This document shows, piece after piece, positions 18,207 to 25,591 of a stretch of 64,000 bases of DNA; the stretch's first letter is position 1, and the number at the start of each line of letters is the position of its first letter. The DNA lies in assembly GCF_003259525.1 (NCBI RefSeq), contig NZ_QLLO01000001.1, positions 248,001 to 312,000 on the forward strand. The letters are read 5' to 3'. The notes below the pieces were generated by a model, which was given only the letters and a program-made list of their open reading frames with translations, had not been told where the DNA came from and did no database searches. The position numbers were made by a program, and so were the translations under genes. This DNA is from Olleya aquimaris. Lineage in GTDB: Bacteria; Bacteroidota; Bacteroidia; Flavobacteriales; Flavobacteriaceae.

Positions 18207-19109
18207 TTATACCCAATCTATAGGTTTTTGTAATACTTTAATTAGTTTTTCTTCGTCGCTTCCAGCTTCTGGTTTGTGGTCGTAAACCCATTGCACATGT
18301 GGAGGCAAACTCATTAAAATACTTTCAATTCTTCCGTTTGTTTTTAAACCAAAAAGAGTTCCTTTGTCGTGTACTAAATTAAACTCGACATAACGACCAC
18401 GACGTATTTCTTGCCAATCGCGTTGTGCTTTGGTGTACTCTAGATCTTTTCTTTTTTCTACAATAGGAAGGTAAGCCTCTAAAAAACTATCTCCAACTTC
18501 GGTAACAAAATCATACCAATTTTGCATATTCATGTCATCTGAAGCTTTGCAGTAATCAAAAAATAATCCTCCAATACCTCGACCTTCGTTACGATGCGAA
18601 TTGTAAAAATACTCATCACATCTTGCTTTGTATTTTGGATAAAACTCAGGATTGTGTTTATCGCACGCTGTTTTACACTTTTGATGGAAGTGTTTGGCAT
18701 CTTCTTCAAACAAGTAATAAGGCGTTAGGTCTTGTCCACCTCCAAACCATTGGTCTACAATATTTCCGTCTCTGTCATACATTTCAAAATAACGCCAATT
18801 AGCATGAACAGTTGGTACCATAGGGTTTTTTGGATGTAAAACTAAACTTAATCCACAGGCGAAAAAATCGGCATCTTTAACTCCAAAATAGGCTTGCATG
18901 CTATCTGGCAATACACCATGTACACCAGAAATATTAACACCACCTTTTTCAAAAACGTTTCCATTTTCAATTACTCGTGTTCGTCCACCACCACCTTCTG
19001 GTCGCACCCAAATATCCTCTTGGAAGGTAGCTTTACCATCTATAGCTTCTAATCCAGAAGTGATGCTGTTTTGTAATTCTTGTATGTAATTATAAAATTT
19101 ATTTTTCAT
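18207..19109 (-). CDS. hemF: Oxygen-dependent coproporphyrinogen III oxidase
   Basis: Converts coproporphyrinogen III to protoporphyrinogen IX with O2. The 300-residue sequence carries the family landmarks: EDIWVRPEGGGGRTRVIENGNVFEKGGVN near the N-terminus, HANWRYFEM, WFGGGQDLTPYYLFEEDAKHFH, NEGRGIGGLFFDY, and GRYVEFNLVHDKGTLFGLKTNGRIESILMSLPP. It overlaps the upstream acetyltransferase gene by 11 bases. Its presence shows an aerobic route for this step. Confidence 0.97.
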   Translation of the reverse strand: MKNKFYNYIQELQNSITSGLEAIDGKATFQEDIWVRPEGGGGRTRVIENGNVFEKGGVNISGVHGVLPDSMQAYFGVKDADFFACGLSLVLHPKNPMVPTVHANWRYFEMYDRDGNIVDQWFGGGQDLTPYYLFEEDAKHFHQKCKTACDKHNPEFYPKYKARCDEYFYNSHRNEGRGIGGLFFDYCKASDDMNMQNWYDFVTEVGDSFLEAYLPIVEKRKDLEYTKAQRDWQEIRRGRYVEFNLVHDKGTLFGLKTNGRIESILMSLPPHVQWVYDHKPEAGSDEEKLIKVLQKPIDWV

Positions 19110-19638
19110 TGTATAATTCGTATAACTCCATATCTAGTGGGTTTTCACCTATAGGAGTAAATCCTTGTTTTATAGTTTTAATCCATTTAAAACCATTGTT
19201 TGTGGCTACTTTGACGCTTCCAATATTGTCTTTAAAAGCAATAATTTGAAGTGTTTTTAAACCTAAGGTAATAAAAGCATATGTAGAAAGTATTTTAACC
19301 GTTCTTGAGGTTAAACCTTGACCTTCAAAAGGGTAGCCAATACAATAGGCAAATTCGCCTTGTTTGGTAGTCCAGTTTAATTCTTTAATATAAATCAATC
19401 CTGCTAAATCTCTAGTTTCTGAATGTTTTAAAGTGAATAAAAACTCGTCTTTATTTTCAATTTGTTTTACTTTTTTATCGACAAATAATTGCGATAAGGT
19501 TGGTGTTAAATTTTGCTCTAATGTTTTAGGAAAATAACGTTTAAAACGGTCTTGATTGGCAACCATTAAATCGCAAATTTTCCAAGCATCACCACTGTGT
19601 ATTGGATTAATTTCGAAATTATTAAATGTCCCTATCAT
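19099..19638 (-). CDS. GNAT-family N-acetyltransferase (RimJ/RimL type)
   Basis: A 179-residue acetyltransferase. The acetyl-CoA-binding region is read in GYPFEGQGLTSRTVKILSTYAF, followed by LKTLQIIAFKDNIGSVKVATNNGFKWIKTIKQGF, the conserved N-x-x-S-x-x-x-A-x-x-x-G-F block of RimJ/RimL proteins. The substrate is not known. It is embedded in the heme operon, overlapping hemF by 11 bases and the EI24 gene by four (ATGA), so the embedding is tight and not accidental. Confidence 0.9.
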   Translation of the reverse strand: MIGTFNNFEINPIHSGDAWKICDLMVANQDRFKRYFPKTLEQNLTPTLSQLFVDKKVKQIENKDEFLFTLKHSETRDLAGLIYIKELNWTTKQGEFAYCIGYPFEGQGLTSRTVKILSTYAFITLGLKTLQIIAFKDNIGSVKVATNNGFKWIKTIKQGFTPIGENPLDMELYELYNEK

Positions 19639-20390
19639 GATAGTACATTTTGTTGCTCTGCTGTTAATGCTTTTACTGTACTTAAAGAAGCAGCAGTCAC
19701 GCTAAGTGGTAACACTAAAATAACTCCAATAACAGGAATAAATAAAAACAAAATAAACACCACACCATTACCAATAGCTACTCCTCTGTTTCTTTTTATA
19801 AAATTAATGCTGTCTTTGTAATTAAAGTGACGCTCTAAGGTATAGTCCATGTTACCAAATCCAGCATAATAGCTTTGTACTAAAATTAGTAATCCTGTCG
19901 AAAAAATATTTACAACAGGAATAAATTTTAGTAGTAAAATAGGTAATGTAATGAGTAGCTCGCAACCAAGGTTTCTTACATTAATTCGGATACCTCGTAA
20001 AAGTTGTTCTTGAAATGTGGTTTTTCTGTGATGGTGTTTGGTTACACCTGTTAAATGGGCTTCAATTTTTTCGGATACTGGACTCATAAAAGGAGCAGAC
20101 AATGCCATTATAATATGCTTATACAGAATAATACCAATAGCCAAAACAATTAGTCCTCCAATAAAGGTTGAAATGGTGGTAAAAGTTTCTTTTCCCCATT
20201 CCCAAAACCAAATTTTTGCAATAAAACCACCTATATTATCAGAGAATCCATAAGCCGAAACACCAATAATAGTTGCAGTAATAATGCTGATAACAATAGG
20301 TATAAAGAAGTATTTCCAAAGCTTGAGCTTTGAAATAAGTGCAAATGCACCAGAATAACCATTTATACCTTTTATTATGTTTTGTATCAT
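19635..20390 (-). CDS. EI24 / CysZ-like membrane protein
   Basis: An integral membrane protein of 251 residues with about six hydrophobic segments (for example FIPIVISIITATIIGVSAYGF, TISTFIGGLIVLAIGIILY and GVVFILFLFIPVIGVILVLPL), matching the EI24 family that includes the sulfate permease CysZ. I chose the start at 20390 (MIQNIIKG). A longer reading from 20405 adds only MRKRI, and its extra codons overlap the first bases of an intergenic inverted repeat (20402-20480). It is located between hemE and the acetyltransferase gene. The role in heme synthesis, if any, is unknown. Confidence 0.85.
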   Translation of the reverse strand: MIQNIIKGINGYSGAFALISKLKLWKYFFIPIVISIITATIIGVSAYGFSDNIGGFIAKIWFWEWGKETFTTISTFIGGLIVLAIGIILYKHIIMALSAPFMSPVSEKIEAHLTGVTKHHHRKTTFQEQLLRGIRINVRNLGCELLITLPILLLKFIPVVNIFSTGLLILVQSYYAGFGNMDYTLERHFNYKDSINFIKRNRGVAIGNGVVFILFLFIPVIGVILVLPLSVTAASLSTVKALTAEQQNVLS

Positions 20391-20401
20391 AATCCGTTTT
20401 C

Positions 20402-20480
20402 TCATTGCGAATCATGCTTTTGCATGATGTGGCAATCTGTAAATAAAAAGATTACCACGTCACTACGTTACTAGTAATGA
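20402..20480. repeat. Intergenic inverted-repeat element (tcattgcga ... agtaatga)
   Basis: A 79-base element between hemE and the EI24 gene. Its ends are inverted (tcattgcga against ctagtaatga), and an inner pair is gtggcaatct against agattaccac. It belongs, by pattern, to the ATTGCGAGG...CAATCT...AGATTGCCACGTC...CGCAATGAC intergenic repeats known in many Bacteroidota. This is the only copy in the window. It can fold as a long cruciform-like hairpin in the transcript. Confidence 0.7.
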
Positions 20481-20488
20481 CTAATAAA

Positions 20489-21514
20489 TTATGCTTTGTA
20501 TTCTTTTACAGCATCAATAAAGGCTTTCGCATTTTCTAATGGAATATTAGGTAATATACCATGACCTAAATTAACGATGTACTTGTCTTTACCAAACTCG
20601 TTAATCATTTGCGTTACCATTCTTTTAATTTCTGCTGGAGGCGAAAATAAACGTGTTGGATCAAAGTTACCTTGTAAAGTAATGTTTCCACCTGTTAAAT
20701 AACGTGCGTTTCTAGCAGAACATGTCCAATCTATACCTAATGCTGAAGCACCAGATTTTGACATTTCGTTTAAGGCAAACCAACATCCTTTTCCAAAAGC
20801 AATTACTGGAGCCTCGTCCTTTAAGGCATTTATTATTTGCTGAATATATTGCCAAGAAAACTCTTGATAATCTACTGGAGAGAGCATGCCTCCCCAACTA
20901 TCAAACACTTGCACAGCATTACAACCTGCTTTTACTTTTTCTTTTAAATAAGCAATAGTTGTGTCTGTAATTTTTTGTAATAATTGATGTGCAGCAATAG
21001 GATTTGTAAAGCAAAATTCTTTGGCTTTATCAAAGTTTTTAGACCCTTGACCTTGCACACAATAGCATAAAATAGTCCATGGTGATCCTGCAAAACCAAT
21101 TAACGGAATCTCGTCATTTAGTTTTTCTTTGGTCATTTTAATAGCGTCGTAAACGTAGCTTAATGCTTCTTTTACGTCTGGAACAATGACATTATCCACA
21201 TCTTTTTGATTGCGAATTGGATTTGGTAAATAAGGACCAAAGTTTGGTTTCATTTGCACCTCAATATTCATAGCTTGAGGAATCACTAAAATATCACTAA
21301 ACAAAATAGCAGCATCCATACCATATCTTCTAATAGGTTGTACTGTAATTTCGCTTGCTAATTCTGGGGTTTGACAACGTGTAAAAAAGTCGTATTTAGC
21401 TTTTATCTCCATAAATTCTGGAAGATAACGACCTGCTTGACGCATCATCCATACTGGAGGGCGTTCTACGGTTTCTCCTTTTAATGCTCTTAAAAATAAA
21501 TCGTTTTTTATCAT
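20489..21514 (-). CDS. hemE: Uroporphyrinogen decarboxylase
   Basis: Removes four carboxyl groups from uroporphyrinogen III to make coproporphyrinogen III. The 341 residues include both family signatures: [15 protein letters not shown] near the N-terminus and [16 protein letters not shown] in the middle. The essential Asp lies in [13 protein letters not shown], and the C-terminal [14 protein letters not shown] block is present. A hairpin-forming repeat separates it from hemCD upstream. Confidence 0.97.
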   Translation of the reverse strand: MIKNDLFLRALKGETVERPPVWMMRQAGRYLPEFMEIKAKYDFFTRCQTPELASEITVQPIRRYGMDAAILFSDILVIPQAMNIEVQMKPNFGPYLPNPIRNQKDVDNVIVPDVKEALSYVYDAIKMTKEKLNDEIPLIGFAGSPWTILCYCVQGQGSKNFDKAKEFCFTNPIAAHQLLQKITDTTIAYLKEKVKAGCNAVQVFDSWGGMLSPVDYQEFSWQYIQQIINALKDEAPVIAFGKGCWFALNEMSKSGASALGIDWTCSARNARYLTGGNITLQGNFDPTRLFSPPAEIKRMVTQMINEFGKDKYIVNLGHGILPNIPLENAKAFIDAVKEYKA

Positions 21515-21572
21515 GTTTACTTTCCGCGAAAACGGAAATATTTTTTAATTCAACTTTATTTTATCTAAATAG

Positions 21573-21627
21573 GTCTCGACTGCGCTCGACCAGACAGTAT
21601 TTTGTTTCCTCGAGCGTAGTCTAGAGG
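21573..21627. repeat. Inverted repeat of the gagcgtagtcgag type between hemCD and hemE
   Basis: The arms ctcgactgcgctcga (21575-21589) and tcgagcgtagtctagag (21610-21626) are inverted copies with a few mismatches around a loop of about 20 bases. The core GAGCG(T/C)AGTCGA recurs at 35512-35534 and 55991-56013. Located inside the heme operon, it could form an RNA hairpin that affects expression of hemE relative to hemCD. Confidence 0.65.
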
Positions 21628-21629
21628 TT

Positions 21630-23210
21630 TTAAACGTAATGTTCGTTTACCAACTCAATCACACTTTCTACAGTTGGTACTTTAGCTACACGCACATCTT
21701 CAAAATGTTTGCTAGCTTCTTTTGCTGTGGTTTCGCCAATACAAAACGCAATCATATTGTCTTCTACATTATTTTCTTTTTTAAAACTTTGAACCGTTGA
21801 TGGGCTATAAAACATAACTCCTTCTACAGATTCTGGAAGTTTTACACTATCAAATTTAGTTTGATAGGCTTCTACTTCATTTACTTTTATATTGTTTTCT
21901 GCTAAAATGGTTGGTAACTCATCCAATCTAATATCACTACAAAAATAAGTAACCTCTGTACCTTCCATAAATTCGACTAAATAGTTTGCCAATCTTTTGG
22001 CGTTTTTTTCTGAATGTAAAACGTTTCCAATGCGTTTTTCAATCATTTTTTTGGTTCGACGTCCAACACAATAAATGTTTTTAAATTGAAGCTCAACCGC
22101 AGAATAATTGGTTAATAATGCTTCTACAGCATTTTTACTTGTGATGATGACGTTTTCAATCTCGTTTTTTAAAAATCGTGGATGAATCCTGTTTAAACTA
22201 ATTTTTATAAAATCAGAACTTTCCGCTTTCACTTTTTCGTTAAACAAAAAGCGTTGATCTTCGGTTAATGATTTTGTTGAATAGACATTAGTTTTTTTGT
22301 AGGATTCTTTAAGTTGATCCATCAAACGGTTACCACCACGTTCTAAAATATAATTAGCACACCATTCTGCTAGATCATGATGTTCGCCTAAAGCTTTAAC
22401 ACGTTTAACGTGTATTTTTTTAGTACCATCTTTACTTAAAAGAATACCTTCAAACGTAATTTCGTCATTTTTAATAAACGCCAACCCTCCAATTGGAGCA
22501 GTACAACCACCTTCTAAACGGTTTAAAAACTCACGTTCTATAGAGGTGCAAATTTGGGTTTCTTCATGGTTAATTTCTGCTAAAATAGTTCTAGTGTCTT
22601 CATCTTCTTCTAAAGCTGCAATCATAATTGCGCCTTGTGCTGGAGCAGGTATCATCCATTCTAAATTAACTGCATCTTCGGGTCTTAAGTTTAAGCGACC
22701 AATTCCAGCAGCAGCAAAAATAGCTCCATTCCAATCGCTATCTTCCAATTTTTGTAATCTAGTATTTACATTACCTCTAATATCTACAACAGTGTGTGTT
22801 GGATAACGGTTTAACCATTGTGCACGTCTACGTAAACTTCCGGTTGCAATGGTAGCTTCTTTAGAAGCTAAAAACTCTTCATTGTTTTTAAATACAAGCG
22901 TATCCCTAACGTTACCACGTTTTAAAACTGCAGCTTGCACAATGCCTTTTGGCAAAACAGTTGGCACATCTTTTAAAGAATGCACAGCAATATCAATATC
23001 GCCATTTAACATAGCAATATCTAATGTTCTAGTAAATATTCCTGTGATACCAAGTTCGTACAAGGGTTTGTCTAACACGAGGTCTCCTGTAGATTTTACA
23101 GGAACTAAAGTGGTTTTATGACCTAAATGTTCTAGTTGATTTTGTACCGCTTTGGCTTGGTATAAGGCTAACTCGCTATCGCGAGTTCCAATTCTAATTG
23201 TTTTAGACAT
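21630..23210 (-). CDS. hemCD: Fused hydroxymethylbilane synthase / uroporphyrinogen III synthase
   Basis: A 526-residue fusion catalysing two successive steps from porphobilinogen to uroporphyrinogen III. HemC fills about residues 1-300: IGTRDSELALYQAK, HSLKDVP, TGSLRRRAQ, and EGGCTAPIG with the dipyrromethane-binding Cys236. HemD follows from about 310 and is divergent as usual, with VIITSKNAVEALL, YCVGRRTKKMIE and VMFYSPSTVQSF. The fusion places the unstable hydroxymethylbilane close to the second active site. It overlaps hemA by eight bases. Confidence 0.95.
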   Translation of the reverse strand: MSKTIRIGTRDSELALYQAKAVQNQLEHLGHKTTLVPVKSTGDLVLDKPLYELGITGIFTRTLDIAMLNGDIDIAVHSLKDVPTVLPKGIVQAAVLKRGNVRDTLVFKNNEEFLASKEATIATGSLRRRAQWLNRYPTHTVVDIRGNVNTRLQKLEDSDWNGAIFAAAGIGRLNLRPEDAVNLEWMIPAPAQGAIMIAALEEDEDTRTILAEINHEETQICTSIEREFLNRLEGGCTAPIGGLAFIKNDEITFEGILLSKDGTKKIHVKRVKALGEHHDLAEWCANYILERGGNRLMDQLKESYKKTNVYSTKSLTEDQRFLFNEKVKAESSDFIKISLNRIHPRFLKNEIENVIITSKNAVEALLTNYSAVELQFKNIYCVGRRTKKMIEKRIGNVLHSEKNAKRLANYLVEFMEGTEVTYFCSDIRLDELPTILAENNIKVNEVEAYQTKFDSVKLPESVEGVMFYSPSTVQSFKKENNVEDNMIAFCIGETTAKEASKHFEDVRVAKVPTVESVIELVNEHYV

Positions 23211-24465
23211 GCTTTGTAGTTTCTTCTAATTGAAACACTTTTTTTATAAGATCCAAACTTTCGTCTGTTGAGAATGCATCATCCTTAAGGTGATGAGCGA
23301 AATGATTGGTTATTTTTTGGATGATTTTATTGCTAATAATTTCGGCTTGCTCTTCATTAAAATTAGCCATTTTTTTACGCTGTGTATCTAATTCGGTAGT
23401 CGCAAAATCTTTTAGTTTATATTTTAATGCTTTGATGGTAGGTGCAAATTTTCTGGTTTCTAACCAGCTTATAAAGTCTGCTTTAATCTCTTCAATAATA
23501 CGTTCTGCTAACGGAATATGTTGCTTTCTACGTTCTAAAGTTTCATCTGTAATTTGCGATAAATCATCAAGGTGAATGCGTTTTACGTTTGGTAAATCGG
23601 TAACATTTTCATCCACATTTTTAGGTATCGATAAATCTAAAATTAACAGCTCTTTTTTAGTTTGAATTAATTGTTTGTCAACCGTTGGATTTTGTGCTCC
23701 AGTTGCTACAATTAAAATGTCTGCTTCATTAATTTCTTCTTGCAGATTGGCATAATCTTTCACCAATAAATTAAATTTTCCTGCAATAGCTTCGGCTTTA
23801 TCTTTAGTCCTGTTTATTAAAGTAATGTGTTCGTTTTTAGTATGTTTTACTAAGTTTTCACAAGTGTTACGACCTATTTTACCAGTTCCGAATAATAGTA
23901 TGTTTTTATCGGTTACGTTATCAATAGTATTTAAAATATATTGTACAGATGCAAAAGACACACTAGTTGCGCCAGAAGAAATATCTGTTTCAGTTTTTAT
24001 ACGTTTACTTGCTTGGATAACCGAGTTGACTAAACGCTCGATAAATGGATTTAGTAATCCATACTCTTTAGAAATGGATGTACTTTTTTTAAGTTGACCG
24101 ATAATTTCAAAATCTCCTAAAATTTGACTATCCAATCCAGAACCTACTCTAAACAAGTGCGAAATAGCTTCTTTACCTTTATAGATGTAAGCATATTTTT
24201 GAAACTCTTCAACAGTACCTATTGTATTGTCACAAAGCAATTGGATGAGTTGATAAGGATGTTCTGCAAACCCATAAATCTCTGTGCGATTACAGGTTGA
24301 GGTAACTATTAAGCTAGTGATACCATTAGTTTTAGCTTGATTTAAAAGCGCCAATTTTGAGGCTTCATCTAAACTAAAATGACCTCTAATTTCTGCATCT
24401 GCTTTTTTATAGCTTAAACCTAAAGCATAAAAATATGTGCCTGTTGACATGTGATAGTGCTCCAT
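23203..24465 (-). CDS. hemA: Glutamyl-tRNA reductase
   Basis: First committed enzyme of the C5 heme pathway, reducing glutamyl-tRNA to glutamate-1-semialdehyde. The nucleophile is Cys58 in VTSTCNRTEIYG. The NADPH domain begins NILLFGTGKIGRNTCENL, and the C-terminal dimerisation domain is helical. The length of 420 residues is normal. The start at 24465 is used; an internal Met at codon 6 is possible. hemL, the next step, is not in this window. It is the first gene of the minus-strand heme operon and is divergent from the AraC gene. Confidence 0.96.
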   Translation of the reverse strand: MEHYHMSTGTYFYALGLSYKKADAEIRGHFSLDEASKLALLNQAKTNGITSLIVTSTCNRTEIYGFAEHPYQLIQLLCDNTIGTVEEFQKYAYIYKGKEAISHLFRVGSGLDSQILGDFEIIGQLKKSTSISKEYGLLNPFIERLVNSVIQASKRIKTETDISSGATSVSFASVQYILNTIDNVTDKNILLFGTGKIGRNTCENLVKHTKNEHITLINRTKDKAEAIAGKFNLLVKDYANLQEEINEADILIVATGAQNPTVDKQLIQTKKELLILDLSIPKNVDENVTDLPNVKRIHLDDLSQITDETLERRKQHIPLAERIIEEIKADFISWLETRKFAPTIKALKYKLKDFATTELDTQRKKMANFNEEQAEIISNKIIQKITNHFAHHLKDDAFSTDESLDLIKKVFQLEETTKHV

Positions 24466-24491
24466 TTACCTGACTGGGACTTTATTTAGAG

Positions 24492-24499
24492 CAAATTTA
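24492..24499 (-). promoter_or_regulatory. Putative -7 box of the hemA operon promoter
   Basis: On the minus strand this reads TAAATTTG, an exact TAnnTTTG match, 26 bases upstream of the hemA ATG. No TTG is seen about 19 bases further upstream, so the -33 element is weak or absent. Confidence 0.55.
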
Positions 24500-24580
24500 T
24501 GTTGTATATTATTTAAAAAGTAACGCTAAAAGAACTTTTAATAACGTTTCTGGTTTTTTAGCCCTAAAATTTACTAAACT

Positions 24581-24601
24581 ATGATAATTGTCATATTTTT
24601 G
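24581..24601 (+). promoter_or_regulatory. Near-palindrome and -7 box of the AraC/PchR-like gene
   Basis: atgataattgtcat (24581-24594) matches its own reverse complement at 12 of 14 positions and runs directly into TATTTTTG (24594-24601), an exact TAnnTTTG box 59 bases before the ATG. The overlap suggests an operator, perhaps autoregulatory or iron-linked. It lies in the shared hemA-AraC intergenic region. Confidence 0.5.
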
Positions 24602-24660
24602 CAGTGAAATCAGAGGTTTTAAGCTTGATAGTTTAGAATCAATCTAAATAAAATACAATT

Positions 24661-25554
24661 ATGGCGTTATCTTCATCACTAAAAAATGTCGCTACAGGTT
24701 CTTTTAACGAAACGCAAGTTGATCAAGACGTTTTTGTGCTAACTTATCAAAATGAAACTGCTGTAAAACAAGTAGTTGAACGTTATATTGATAGTAGTTT
24801 TATACAGTTTCATTTTTGTTTAAAGGGTAAAAGCGACTTTATTTTTAACAATGGTACATATACTTTAAACATTGCTGAAGAAACCTCTTTGCTTCTGTAT
24901 AATCCGCAACGCGATTTGCCAATACATCTAGAGGTTGCTCCAGATTGTTGGTTAGTTTCGGTTTTGATTTCAATTAAAAAGTTTCATGGATTATTCTCTC
25001 AAGAAGCGGATTATATCACGTTTTTAAGTGAAGATAATAAGGATAAAAAATATTACAAAGACGGAAAGATTTCGCCATCTATGGCTATAGCTTTAAATCA
25101 GATAATAAATTACAACCTTAACTCTTCAATAAAAACGCTGTATTTTAAAGGTAAAGCTTACGAGCTGTTGAGTCTTTATTTTAATAGAGGTGAAGATGCT
25201 AATATTGAGCAATGTCCTTTTTTGGTTGACGAAACCAATGTGGCTAAAATTAAAAAAGCAAAAGATATAATTATTGCTAGATTATCTGAACCACCAACTT
25301 TACAAGAGTTGTCTGAAGAAATTAATTTACCGCTTAAAAAATTAAAAGAAGGGTTTAAGCAAATTTATGGCGATTCTGTTTTTAGCTTTTTATTTGATTA
25401 CAAAATGGAAGTGGCAAGAAAACTACTAGAAACGGGTAATAATAATGTTAACGAGGTTGGATTAAAAGTAGGGTACAGCACATCTAGTCATTTTATTGCT
25501 GCTTTTAAAAAGAAGTATGGGATAACGCCAAAGAAATATGTGCAGTCTATATAA
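24661..25554 (+). CDS. AraC-family regulator, PchR-like
   Basis: A 297-residue transcription factor. The N-terminal ligand-binding part (about 1-190) is of the PchR type (FIQFHFCLKGKSDFIFNNGTY). The C-terminal double helix-turn-helix runs from about 200, with PPTLQELSEEINLPLKKLKEGFKQIYGDSVFSFL and NNVNEVGLKVGYSTSSHFIAAFKKKYGITPKKY. PchR relatives respond to siderophores or iron state, and this gene is divergent from hemA, so control of heme synthesis is a sensible inference. A bidirectional terminator follows. Confidence 0.85.
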   Translation: MALSSSLKNVATGSFNETQVDQDVFVLTYQNETAVKQVVERYIDSSFIQFHFCLKGKSDFIFNNGTYTLNIAEETSLLLYNPQRDLPIHLEVAPDCWLVSVLISIKKFHGLFSQEADYITFLSEDNKDKKYYKDGKISPSMAIALNQIINYNLNSSIKTLYFKGKAYELLSLYFNRGEDANIEQCPFLVDETNVAKIKKAKDIIIARLSEPPTLQELSEEINLPLKKLKEGFKQIYGDSVFSFLFDYKMEVARKLLETGNNNVNEVGLKVGYSTSSHFIAAFKKKYGITPKKYVQSI

Positions 25555-25586
25555 AAAAAGTGCTTAATTTTTTAAGCACTTTTTTA
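25553..25586. terminator. Bidirectional terminator between AraC gene and TraB-domain gene
   Basis: A 9-bp perfect stem (agtgcttaa / ttaagcact) with a four-T loop is flanked by seven A's on the left and T's on the right, so it can stop both convergent transcripts. Confidence 0.9.
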
Positions 25587-25591
25587 TTGTA

